Positions 20,967-29,764 of a stretch of DNA of 64,000 nt are shown one piece after another. The notes beneath the pieces were generated by a model. It did no database searches, was not told the DNA's origin, and saw only the letters and a list, made by a program, of their open reading frames with translations. Within the stretch, counting starts at the first letter, position 1; every line of letters starts with the position of its first letter. This DNA is from Eretmocerus hayati (lineage: Eukaryota > Arthropoda > Insecta > Hymenoptera > Aphelinidae), in assembly GCA_029851415.1 (NCBI GenBank), contig CM056742.1, positions 80,528,748-80,592,747 of the forward strand, given 5' to 3'. Position numbers and translations under genes: made by a program.

Positions 20967-20979
20967 TAAGATCAGGGAA
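20967..20979. repeat. Target-site duplication of the PLE (left)
   Basis: TAAGATCAGGGAA occurs here and again at 34848-34860. Joining the flanks at this 13-mer restores the order of the LINE-2 RT, so it is the duplication created when the Penelope-like element inserted. Confidence 0.93.
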
Positions 20980-22031
20980 TATCCATTTTGCTTCTATCAC
21001 TCGTTTTGTAGATCAATAGGATGAAAAAAACGGCTGTTTAACGAGTCAGTTGATTTCATTTAATTCGACGACGTTTCGAAGACTGATTTGCCTCCTTCTT
21101 CAGGTCTAAAATACAATATCATAACAGTCAAACATATTGGATGGAGTATATACATGTATATGTATGTTTACATTCGTAAACGCATCAAGTGTGTGTCGGT
21201 GTATATAGATATACTCTCTAACACTCATGATACACTTTCAATTACCTGTTAAATATCATAAAAGTTATTTAAACAGTCATTTTTCGGACTGTAGTCGAGA
21301 ATTACACATGTTTCTTCACAAATTGTCTCTCAGTTTACCTGTAAATTTTTATGAACTTGAATAATGAATTTGTAGAATGGACCTGTTTTTCAGTTGAACA
21401 AGTAATTTGAACATCATACCATGTACTTTCACACAAATTGAGTGGTATTCTAGCAAGGAATATTTCACTTTCATATTGACTATTGATATAACTGTTATTT
21501 AATCTGTTATTTAATTAAGTTATATCAATAGTCAATATGAAAGTAAAATATTCCTTGCTAGAATACCACTCAATTTGTGTGAAAGTACATGGTATGATGT
21601 TCAAATTACTTGTTCAACTGAAAAACAGGTCCATTCTACAAATTCATTATTCAAGTTCATAAAAATTTACAGGTAAACTGAGAGACAATTTGTGAAGAAA
21701 CATGTGTAATTCATGACTACAGTCCGAAAAATGACTGTTTAAATAACTTTTATGATATTTAACAGGTAATTGAAAGTGTATCATGAGTGTTAGAGAGTAT
21801 ATCTATATACACCGACACACACTTGATGCGTTTACGAATGTAAACATACATATACATGTATATACTCCATCCAATATGTTTGACTGTTATGATATTGTAT
21901 TTTAGACCTGAAGAAGGAGGCAAATCAGTCTTCGAAACGTCGTCGAATTGAATGAAATCAACTGACTCGTTAAACAGCCGTTTTTTTCATCCTATTGATC
22001 TACAAAACGAGTGATAGAAGCAAAATGGATA
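20980..22031. repeat. 514-bp inverted repeat (PLE pseudo-LTR pair)
   Basis: Arms 20980-21493 and 21518-22031 are almost perfect inverted copies around a 24-nt AT-rich loop. The innermost pairing is ATTGATATAACT/AGTTATATCAAT. The outer 36 bases of each arm (TGATCTACAAAACG and onward) are absent from the third, direct copy at 34372-34847. Each arm holds the motif CCTGAAGAAGG...TTCGAAACGTCG, which recalls a hammerhead ribozyme core. Confidence 0.92.
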
Positions 22032-23230
22032 TTATCAATCAGGGGCTTGGGCTGGAAGGAACCCCTACTAGTCAATCATCAATAACACCTGGAGATGAGA
22101 TTCAATTTTTTCAGAGAGTAAAGTCAACATATGGAGAGGAGGTATCGAAAATTATGAAACACTGGATAGACGTAAGCAGAAAACTAGTCGTAGCACAATC
22201 TAAGAAAAAATTTCAAGTCGAATGTCGATACAAAGACATCATTCCCCGACACATATCTCACTTAGACTCTCAACTTGGACACATCAAAATGTACAGCAAT
22301 ACTGGTGAATATAAATTTTCAAAATTCTTGTTGAAATCAAAGAAATTTCTTCTTAATAATGAAATAGAAGATTTATGTATCCACTGTTCATATCTTTGTC
22401 AGAAAGCTGAAGATTTACTGTCCAAATTGCGAAGCCTAGTACCGCTGAATGAATTAGAGAAATTTGTAGACACTCAGGTTAATTATGATACTACTACGTT
22501 GAAAAAATTTGACACTATTCACCAAGGTAAAATTAGAAATATTTTGTCACATGAAAATTCTAGGCAAAATTCAGTTCCCTCGTACAGAGTTAACAAATGG
22601 TTTCACAATTTGACTGATTCACAAATACCAATAGAGATCGCAGAAGTTTACGCATTAGGTCCCAAATTTAACAAAAATGGCACAAGTTTAGATCAGAGAA
22701 ATATATCGGACATCATTAAAAATGTCGAAGGTAGTTTGAATCAGTGGGATGTGAGTGACAATCTCAAAAATGACATAAGATCGATCATTATCGATGATAT
22801 GCTTGTGAACAAAAATAGAGTCAAACATATTCCGTACTCAGATAGAATTTTCGCACAAAAATTGAAAAATGCTAAAAAAGTGATTAAAGATCATGATATT
22901 CTTTTTACGATGGCTGATGAAGGAAATGTCACTGTAGCGCTGAAAAGATCTGATTACATTGAGAAAATGGAAGTTATGTTATCTGATAAGAACACGTACC
23001 AATTGGTAGAAAAGAATCCACTTAACAGCTTGAGAAAATGTACACAGAAGTTGATGAACCATTGGAATGATAATAATTATTTCAGTAAGAAGTACCATAA
23101 GAATTCTTTAACTCAAACAGATACAATGTTGCCGAAAATGTATGGTCTTCCTAAAATCCACAAAGATGGCATCCCTCTGAGGCCTATAGTATCATATGTC
23201 AATTCCCCGACTTTTCATTTGGCAAATACA
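22025..23230 (+). pseudogene. PLE reverse transcriptase, N-terminal part
   Basis: From the ATG at 22025 the frame is open for about 400 codons. The N-terminal region is helical and Lys-rich. RT fingers follow, with words characteristic of Penelope-like RTs: FTMADEGNVTVALKRSDY, LPKMYGLPKIHKDG and PLRPIVSYVNSPTFHLA. Similarity ends abruptly at about 23230 (AGTAGTAAGTGGGG...), where foreign sequence begins. The palm domain with the catalytic Asp pair, roughly 350 residues, is not present anywhere up to the GIY-YIG segment at 33589. It is therefore a truncated RT. Confidence 0.88.
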
Positions 23231-23833
23231 AGTAGTAAGTGGGGCACTATAGCCGGACATCTGTGTCGTCACGCCAGCTATAGCGCTCCTCTTATCTCAT
23301 TGTCTCGGCGCTAATTTCGGCGCCGATTTTCCTGTACCGGCGCGACGCTGTGCTCGCGGAGGCTCCCCCACCAGTCTTGTTGATCAAGTTCTTACTCATT
23401 ACTGGATTTTGCTTGCGTACAGAGAACGCTTACGGAGTGCAGGGCGGACGGGCCCTCGAATGAATAGATTATAGAAGATGCGTGCTAAGTTTATATGAAG
23501 GATAGGATTTATTGACGATGACGACGAGTTCTATTGGGAAATTACTCCTAATTTATTCGCAATCCACAAGCGCTTTGTACAAGGTTCTTTTCTTGACAAT
23601 TGAAAAAGTTTTTTTATGAATGACAGGCAGCGTCTATCCCAAGCTGTAGACACGGTCGGCTGTTTTATCGATTTGGCAGGAAGTTCTTGGTACCTACATG
23701 GAGATATTTGTAAATTAGAGATCTGTTTTTTTAACTATCGGTAACGGATGCAAAACATACGAAACCGTTGTGCAATGACTGATACTGAGGCTGACAAACC
23801 AAACGCTTTAGATTACCGTATTTACAGAAAAAG

Positions 23834-23906
23834 TGGAATCAGCGGGACTTGAACCGGCGTCCTTTTGGTTTGTAAGCCACAGACACAGCCTCTGCACCAC
23901 GGTACC
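23834..23906 (-). tRNA. tRNA-like sequence (possible Val-TAC; degenerate)
   Basis: The minus strand gives a 73-nt tRNA-like unit with a good A box (TGGTGCAGAGG), a good B box (GGTTCAAGTCC) and a T-run immediately after the 3' end. The anticodon loop CTTACAA would place TAC as the anticodon. Folding by eye, the acceptor stem has five of seven pairs and the T stem four of five, with a poor D stem. It may be a tRNA pseudogene, a tRNA-derived SINE head or a divergent tRNA carried by the virus-like element. Confidence 0.45.
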
Positions 23907-24347
23907 GTACGTACTTCTGGTTCTTAAATGAGGAACTAACCATAGTGATGGCGATTTGATTGAGGTAGGTACTCCTGTATTTTTAACGCTGAATCAAAAT
24001 TTTCTGTAACCAAATTGGTTGGCCTTATTTTTTGTATCCGGTGGGTTCTTGTCGAAAGTCTTCTCCTTGACCCGATCATCTTTCTTGTTGTTCTTCTCGA
24101 TCATGCGATCTCTATCGTTTTCAAGTTTTTTATAATTCTTGGAATTGGGAGGACCCATCTTGAGAACTACGACGCTGCGCGTGCTGTCGTCCAGAGGCAA
24201 CTGAGGTTTGGGTCTGATTTTACATCCTTATAAGTACTTTTTGCTCAATACATGCATGGAGTTGCGATCGGGCAGGGCTTGTGAAATCAAATACAAATTG
24301 CGTTCTGATTTAACGTATTTTATTAACACGTGTTTACAACATTCTCA
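23907..24347. other. Non-coding left part of the Maverick-like block
   Basis: No convincing gene is visible. A 68-codon minus-strand frame (23994-24200), very rich in Lys, Asp and Asn, is open but has no recognisable relative and may be chance. The preceding stretch 23231-23833 is also non-coding apart from the tRNA-like unit, and would be the place for a terminal repeat, which I could not confirm. Confidence 0.4.
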
Positions 24348-25154
24348 TCATGGGTTTATCATTATATCTCTCAATTTTTTGACAATACCATGTAATCCAA
24401 AGGCCAAAATTTCACTCAACACGAGGTATTTGCAAACACTATCGAAACAACCAGCGTCTTTTTCACTGCTCATTTTCTCGCACACGTGACCCTCGACGTC
24501 GGCACTATGAGACGCGTAATATTGTTTGAATTTGGCAAAATCACTCAACAGTAAAACTGCATCCTCTTCTTCTCTGAGTATCTTTTCTTTCAAATAGTCG
24601 ACTATCGCTTTGACGACGCTTTCTACTTTTGTTGACCACTCTTCCAACTGAGCGAGATGCAGATCAACTAAATGACTCTGCAGACGTAAACCGTCGAAGG
24701 TAGCCGGCTGCATAGCAACGGATGGAGGTGCGACGTGCATTTTCTTGTTTGCAGAATCGTGATCATCGTCGGCTTTGCGTTCTTGATACGTAGGGCGCTC
24801 GTCGATGAGAATCGTTCGCGTGCCATATGTCGTGGCAAATGTCAGATCATGATTCTGTAGGTAAATTTTGTTACATTTACCAAATTCATCGTTGAACGCC
24901 TGTTGATTGCGGAAATAGTTGTTGATAGCGTCGAAGTGATCCTTCAGATGTTGCCAGTCCGCAGCTGTAAGAGTCAACGGTTTACCCGAGCTGTGAAATT
25001 TGATTACTCGACGGTAAAGGCCATTTTCACCCTCTAAACCGATGCAAATCCTTTTCGTGTTTGATTTGTTCAGAGCGTAGGTGGTGGAGAGCAGCAAATT
25101 CGGCAACTCGTTCATTTCTAACCGTTTCTCGTTGCGTGTCTGACACCGGGCCAT
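24348..25154 (-). CDS. Conserved Maverick-associated protein, function unknown
   Basis: This intact frame of 268 codons starts at an ATG. The N-terminal part (TKRICIGLEGENGLYRR, then LTLTAADWQHLKDHFDAI) resembles a type of protein I associate with insect Maverick elements, where a 'W-x-x-L' segment sits in a helix. A His/Asp-rich linker follows near residue 145. The C-terminal half is helical and contains four Cys (CEK, GCFDSVCKY). No signal peptide or catalytic motif is seen. It is the most downstream gene of the minus-strand run, about 95 bases after the Cys-rich small gene. The function cannot be stated. Confidence 0.6.
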   Translation of the reverse strand: MARCQTRNEKRLEMNELPNLLLSTTYALNKSNTKRICIGLEGENGLYRRVIKFHSSGKPLTLTAADWQHLKDHFDAINNYFRNQQAFNDEFGKCNKIYLQNHDLTFATTYGTRTILIDERPTYQERKADDDHDSANKKMHVAPPSVAMQPATFDGLRLQSHLVDLHLAQLEEWSTKVESVVKAIVDYLKEKILREEEDAVLLLSDFAKFKQYYASHSADVEGHVCEKMSSEKDAGCFDSVCKYLVLSEILAFGLHGIVKKLRDIMINP

Positions 25155-25248
25155 TTTCTAGCGAAGAGTCCCTACTCGGAGAAGGATTGCCAACCAAGCG
25201 GTGGACGACGATTCAAATGAAACTATTTTTTCGCATACGCTCGACGAC

Positions 25249-25527
25249 TTATAAAGCTGTACACAGAATGACGCGAGAGTGGGAGAATAGAATTCTGTTG
25301 CTACGTGGGCATGAGCTGCAAGCCTTGCACGTCTTGCCTGGCACGAGGTGCAAAGTAGATTCTGTTGCTATGAAGGCACAGGCCGCAAGCTTTGCACCCA
25401 CTGCTCGGCACAAGGTGTCAGGATTGGTGGCGTTGACCTCTTTCGGAGTCGATAACACTGGGACCAGGCACTTGGTGCATTGATAAAAGTACATGGTCGG
25501 AAAGAGATGTTGAAACACCAACAACAT
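25249..25527 (-). CDS. Small Cys-rich protein with duplicated CKAC motif
   Basis: This 92-codon frame starts at an ATG 30 bases after the protease stop. Near an internal Met it begins MYFYQCTKCLVPV (a CxxC pair) and later carries CKACSSC. The DNA contains a tandem duplication of about 65 bases (roughly 25310-25433). The upstream unit encodes a closely similar CKACGLC motif, but in another frame, so the present frame reads only one of the two. The Cys pairs suggest a zinc ribbon. An indel within the gene, or a shorter natural product, is likely. No function is known to me. Confidence 0.4.
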   Translation of the reverse strand: MLLVFQHLFPTMYFYQCTKCLVPVLSTPKEVNATNPDTLCRAVGAKLAACAFIATESTLHLVPGKTCKACSSCPRSNRILFSHSRVILCTAL

Positions 25528-25556
25528 CCCCTATATCGTGATAAGAATTTTTTTAT

Positions 25557-26138
25557 TCACGCGACGCTGTACCAACACGTGCAGAAATCATGTACACAAT
25601 GTTTCCTAGGACCACAAATCTGATGAGTGCAACCAGACCCAATCGACTGCTCGAGTGAGAATCCGCTAGGCTCTCGGTATTTTGTCCCGCGTTTCAATCT
25701 CCGCGTGATTTTTCGATAGAAGTTTATAGCTATCTTATCATTTTCTCTCTTGTCACTTGTGAAGAACTCATGGAAGGTTCGCAAAGCACGACCACTGCAC
25801 ATATGATATAAAAACATTATGACGTATTGCCCACAACACACCGAATCACAACTCTGTAACACCTTTGTGCTCCACGTGTAGCTCTTGCAGTTACTCTGCA
25901 GACGATTGAGATGATGCGTGGAGATCGGTGGCAGGCCGTAGCTGTCGAAGTACGTTCCTCTTCGGTCTCCATCGATGTAAATTCCGATCCAATGACTACC
26001 TTTCCTCGTATGTTCGTCGGTGTTGCAACACAGAGCCACCGGGTGACACAGAATCCTTGGGATACGGTCAGCAGCATATACACCAACAGCGTTCGCCCTT
26101 ACTCCTGCGATAGCTTCCAGTATCTCCGTCGTATTCAT
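25557..26138 (-). CDS. PRO: Adenain-like maturation protease
   Basis: The 193-codon frame fits the C5-type (adenovirus) cysteine protease fold used by Mavericks and adintoviruses to mature capsids. His49 lies in GSHWIGIYID, Asp65 in YFDSYGLPP, Gln95 forms the probable oxyanion hole, and Cys102 lies in SVCCGQYVIMFLY. Length is close to adenain (about 200). The ATG overlaps the stop of the upstream 276-codon gene by one base (TAATG), suggesting coupled translation. The C-terminal 40 residues are rich in Cys and His and may extend the usual fold. Confidence 0.87.
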   Translation of the reverse strand: MNTTEILEAIAGVRANAVGVYAADRIPRILCHPVALCCNTDEHTRKGSHWIGIYIDGDRRGTYFDSYGLPPISTHHLNRLQSNCKSYTWSTKVLQSCDSVCCGQYVIMFLYHMCSGRALRTFHEFFTSDKRENDKIAINFYRKITRRLKRGTKYREPSGFSLEQSIGSGCTHQICGPRKHCVHDFCTCWYSVA

Positions 26139-26968
26139 TATATGAGAGTTTCTTCCACTTCAGCGTATACGCGATCGTTTTCCTCGCTATCGGCAGGGCT
26201 TCTACCACTACTCGATCGGATCCTCGTTTGCTTTTTCTTGTCCACCACATCCTCTCCAGCAGCGGTATCGCTCTCGGGGATATCAAAACGTACCGAGCAA
26301 CGCCTACGCTGATGCGACTGATAATACAGATGCCTCAGGGCGTGCAGCATCGATGTGCCATAACCGACTTTACCGTGATCCTTGCGTGAATCCTCAGGCA
26401 GAAGCGATATCAGCCACTTCCTCATCAACTGTGTGAGACGAACAGCGCAGTACTCGCTCTTATACGTATGTTGATACGCTGCGTGGAACCAGCACACATC
26501 TCTGCACCTGAACTTTTCCTGCGTATCCAGAACACTGAACGTGGTGTACTCGTCTATGTCAATGACCGTCCGCGCTACTACAGATTCGATATACTTTTTC
26601 TTACACGAGCCTCTGACAAATATGTTATCCGAGATTCGCGCTAACTTGTACAGATGATTATTGAGCCGGGCTATGGATATTCCAGCGTCGAACCATTGCA
26701 ATCCGTGCGTTAGACGAGAACTGTGGCTGTTGTAACTTTTCACTTGATCCGGTAGTTCGTTCCACTCGTGCGGTCGTGAAATTATCCAGTGTGCGGTCAC
26801 GTGTCCGTTTATCGATCTTACGGCAACTTCTTTCGGCAAGAATTGCGAGTTCTTGTCCAAAAACCCCTGTATTTCAATGATCAGATCCATGCCGGAGGTC
26901 TCAAGCGATCCCACTGTTTGAAAATCGTACTGGAAGCGCTCCTTTATATGTCTTGAGATTACCAACAT
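26138..26968 (-). CDS. Conserved protein of insect Maverick-like elements, unknown role
   Basis: The intact 276-codon frame begins with a strand-rich block, MDLIIEIQGFLDKNSQFLPKE, followed by VAVRSINGHVTAHWIISRP. It continues with LTHGLQWFDAG and later FRCRDVCWFHAAYQH (a Cys/His cluster). This pattern, an 'xIQGF...KE' strand and a 'HGLxW' turn, is a family I recall from many insect genomic proteins linked to Mavericks. An RNase H-like fold has been my working guess, but the acidic active site is not evident. The C-terminal tail after residue 225 is acidic and Ser/Arg-rich. It is translationally coupled to the protease. Confidence 0.65.
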   Translation of the reverse strand: MLVISRHIKERFQYDFQTVGSLETSGMDLIIEIQGFLDKNSQFLPKEVAVRSINGHVTAHWIISRPHEWNELPDQVKSYNSHSSRLTHGLQWFDAGISIARLNNHLYKLARISDNIFVRGSCKKKYIESVVARTVIDIDEYTTFSVLDTQEKFRCRDVCWFHAAYQHTYKSEYCAVRLTQLMRKWLISLLPEDSRKDHGKVGYGTSMLHALRHLYYQSHQRRRCSVRFDIPESDTAAGEDVVDKKKQTRIRSSSGRSPADSEENDRVYAEVEETLI

Positions 26969-27026
26969 TCCAATCAGCCTGCGTGGATTTCCCCCTCCTG
27001 TTCCTCGTCCTCACTCAGTAAGATCT

Positions 27027-28367
27027 TCAGGCGTTGAAATCAGTGTTCACTATTCTGTTGGAATCTATCTCGAGTACGTTGTCGAATTCAGCGTACACAA
27101 CGCAATTTATGGTTTCGGTTAGAGCTGTGGCAAAACGTACCTCTATTCTCAATGACCCTGTTCGGACGACGTTCCAATGACTCGAATGATGAGCCGAGAG
27201 ATCCGGGGTCAAATCAAAAGCAAACAAACAATATCCTTTCGGATAAGATAATCGGTCTATACCTAGACTCTCATTCATGTAATGTATACCCGTACCGGTG
27301 TAGATACTATGATATGCATCGACGTATAGCTCGTCATTACCCGTGAAACGTGGCTGTATAGGCCTACTAGGTATCTGTACCCCATCCACGTACAGCGAGA
27401 GAAAATTGATGGAGAAATGTTGAAAGTTGAAGGGGTTGAGCTGGCGATTTCCGTTGAATGCCCTATTGAGCACGAACCCGATCACAACTCTCTTCGGCAG
27501 CTGACCCAAAATCACATTGTCGAGCGTATCACCGAGAACCCCGCGATGCATGGTGAACGACTTAACTTCGACTCTCGTGAGAGGATACTTGGCCGTAGTT
27601 CGCGCTAGGGCATTGGCGTGAGCGAGCAATACACTAGGGCTTATCTTGGCTCGTCGCACGATCAAGGATGCATCCTTTATGCGGACGGAATAGTTCGCAG
27701 CTTGCGAAAAATCCATGAGGCAAAAAGCATCTTTGCTACGCATCAGTCTCACTCGTACTTCGATATTGTTCAATAGGAAACGGGGCTGATTGAATATGTC
27801 ACAATGTAGATAACCAATCATATCAACTGTCGCACCATTTGTGGTGAGTTTTCTCCGCGACAACGCACCGTGATTACAGTTGGGTTCGTCCTTCCCTAGA
27901 TTCGGATTGGAATCCATATATCCGGGTCTGTCGCTGTACCACAGAGCAGCCGTCAAATGGGATTGCAAACTTGGTACCGAATAGTTCAACACTGTCTCGA
28001 GATACGCTCGATAAGGGTAAGTATTGGATGGCGGTGACACCAGTTTCTGATTCAGGAACACGTCGATCTGGTTGAAGATCGTGTGGATGAAATTATTCAC
28101 GGGGGCAACTTTTGCATTCTCAGCCTCGACCCCGGCGGGCGTGATTTGCACGGAAACACGTAACATCGTGTGCGCCAGGTCGATGTAGTGATCGGTCGAG
28201 CCGGGGATCACGAATTCGAGGGGCGATTCTCCATCATCGCTGAGCGATGAGACAGGGTTGTAATACAAGAACGCGCTGGACTCGATGGATGCCTGCGTGG
28301 GTGGTAGGGTGAAGAGATCGAGCTCGCTCTTCATACACTCGCCGCTGCACGAGTGTAGAAACGCCAT
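27027..28367 (-). CDS. MCP: Major capsid protein (double jelly-roll type)
   Basis: The 446-codon product starts at the ATG at 28367 (MAFLHSCSGECMKSELDLF). I chose it because the 'ECxKSELDLF..PPTQ' opening is the usual N-terminus of Maverick capsid proteins; the upstream extension uses a non-ATG codon. Further hallmarks are SPLEFVIPGSTDHYIDLAHT, NNFIHTIFNQIDVFLN, YPYRAYLETVLNYS and, in the second half, NPFNFQHFSINFLSLYVDG. The family forms the pseudo-hexameric shell of adeno-like and Polinton-like virions. Length matches relatives and no break is visible. Confidence 0.88.
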   Translation of the reverse strand: MAFLHSCSGECMKSELDLFTLPPTQASIESSAFLYYNPVSSLSDDGESPLEFVIPGSTDHYIDLAHTMLRVSVQITPAGVEAENAKVAPVNNFIHTIFNQIDVFLNQKLVSPPSNTYPYRAYLETVLNYSVPSLQSHLTAALWYSDRPGYMDSNPNLGKDEPNCNHGALSRRKLTTNGATVDMIGYLHCDIFNQPRFLLNNIEVRVRLMRSKDAFCLMDFSQAANYSVRIKDASLIVRRAKISPSVLLAHANALARTTAKYPLTRVEVKSFTMHRGVLGDTLDNVILGQLPKRVVIGFVLNRAFNGNRQLNPFNFQHFSINFLSLYVDGVQIPSRPIQPRFTGNDELYVDAYHSIYTGTGIHYMNESLGIDRLSYPKGYCLFAFDLTPDLSAHHSSHWNVVRTGSLRIEVRFATALTETINCVVYAEFDNVLEIDSNRIVNTDFNA

Positions 28368-28401
28368 CCCCCTCTCTCTCTCTTTCTCTCTCTTTCGCCT
28401 T

Positions 28402-28935
28402 TTAACGTGGTCCAAAGATGTCGGTGATAGGTCTAACTCTTTTCTTCGACGTGGTGCGCCGTCTCTGTTTTTTCGTGGTGCTTGAAGGCTTGCGGCGCTT
28501 CAGGCGTTTCTTGCTTGTAGATCCTTTTCTTCGACTGCGCGATGAGACACTGGTGCCTGCACGACTACGCTTCGACTGTCGCTTTCTCCTCCCTGTGCTG
28601 GACTTATAGCCTGAACCTTGCATCATAGTGCGCGCTTTGTTGATGGCTTTTTTACTCAATTTCTTTGCAGACTCGTACGTTCTAGCGTTCAAGGATTCCT
28701 TAAAACCGATGTCGTTAGTAGCCACGTCGTCAAACACATTCAGGCCAGTGCGTATCGCTTCCTTCCCAACAGCTTTGGCTCCGCTCGTCAGATAGGGTAC
28801 GACGTGTCTGAAGAGCGACCCCAAGAAACTCCCAATACCCGAACCACGTTGATACGCCGAGCCAACGTAAACATTCCTCACACCTCTGTTACTGCCACCC
28901 ACTTGCTCGTTGTAGTAGTGTATGTAATGACTCAT
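28402..28935 (-). CDS. Basic core/minor capsid-like protein
   Basis: The product is 177 residues. The N-terminal half has a Gly-rich amphipathic segment (RGSGIGSFLGSLFRHVVPYL) followed by a helix with AKAVGKEAIRTGLNVFDDV. The C-terminal third is an Arg/Lys/Ser tail (many RRK, KKR and RS units). This pairing recalls adenovirus-type internal capsid or core proteins (pVI/pX-like) found between penton and capsid genes in adintovirus-like elements. The start (MSHYIHYYNEQ) lies 15 bases after the penton stop, and the end lies 34 bases before the capsid ATG. Assignment rests on context and composition. Confidence 0.7.
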   Translation of the reverse strand: MSHYIHYYNEQVGGSNRGVRNVYVGSAYQRGSGIGSFLGSLFRHVVPYLTSGAKAVGKEAIRTGLNVFDDVATNDIGFKESLNARTYESAKKLSKKAINKARTMMQGSGYKSSTGRRKRQSKRSRAGTSVSSRSRRKGSTSKKRLKRRKPSSTTKKQRRRTTSKKRVRPITDIFGPR

Positions 28936-28950
28936 GATGCGACCTCATGC

Positions 28951-29748
28951 TCACCGCTCGCGTCGGAAATGAAGCGTAACCGTTAGCGTCCCGTACTCGA
29001 ATGGCACCCTCCGCCCCAGCTGGTCCCTTATATCCACCACGATGCTCTGGAAGGTGTGATGCATGAGCGGCACATAATGGATAGGGGCGAATTGTCGAAC
29101 AACATTCGAACCGAACCTGTACTTCGAATTCTCCAACGATACTATTCGTAAGAGAGCCGCCTGTGTGTCACCAACTGTGTAAGGCTCGCATATATCCGTG
29201 TAAACGTACAGCTGATCACACAAACAGCGCGAAAGACACGCGGGTCTCTCGCCAATGATCTCTGTTCTCGCAGATGTTGTCTGCATCGCCTCCACTCGCT
29301 CATCAAAACCAAAGACTCTTCGCATTTTCTCGCTCAAGATCAAATAATGACTATCCGTGCACGCGCACACGCGTTTGATCATGTAAAATCCTTTAGGGTT
29401 GACGGTTGGCTCAATACTGAGATGTTTGCTCAAATCGTGCACGCCGTTGATCTCACCTGCAAGTTGATTAACGCTCTCATACACACCGTAGGGGATAGAC
29501 AAGGTTTGATCCTCGTGCTCGTCAGTGTCCGAGTACGCGTTAAAGTAAAGATCCGCTTCATCCTTTTGCAAGTGTGTCATGGTGCAGGGAATGTGAATCT
29601 CGGCCAAACCAACCAACCAATTGCCATTCAGTCTAATTTCTCTATTCAGATGCGTCGTGAAACAGGTCGTGGTGTTCTCGGGATAATACACCATGCTGCT
29701 GTTGCTCGGTAGAACAAGATAAAAGTCGTCCATAGTTGCGTCGGACAT
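28951..29748 (-). CDS. Penton-like (single jelly-roll) minor capsid protein
   Basis: The 265-codon frame opens with MDDFYLVLPSNSSMVYYPENTTTCF, then LNGNWLVGLAEIHIPCT. This 'FYLxLPSNSS...YPxNT...GxWxVGLAEI' sequence is typical of the penton homologue of Mavericks. The C-terminus (GRRVPFEYGTLTVTLHFR) also fits that family. The protein would cap five-fold vertices of the particle. It starts 16 bases after the integrase stop and is followed after 15 bases by the core-like gene. No frame break is seen. Confidence 0.85.
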   Translation of the reverse strand: MSDATMDDFYLVLPSNSSMVYYPENTTTCFTTHLNREIRLNGNWLVGLAEIHIPCTMTHLQKDEADLYFNAYSDTDEHEDQTLSIPYGVYESVNQLAGEINGVHDLSKHLSIEPTVNPKGFYMIKRVCACTDSHYLILSEKMRRVFGFDERVEAMQTTSARTEIIGERPACLSRCLCDQLYVYTDICEPYTVGDTQAALLRIVSLENSKYRFGSNVVRQFAPIHYVPLMHHTFQSIVVDIRDQLGRRVPFEYGTLTVTLHFRRER

Positions 29749-29764
29749 TGTTGTTACTCAATTT

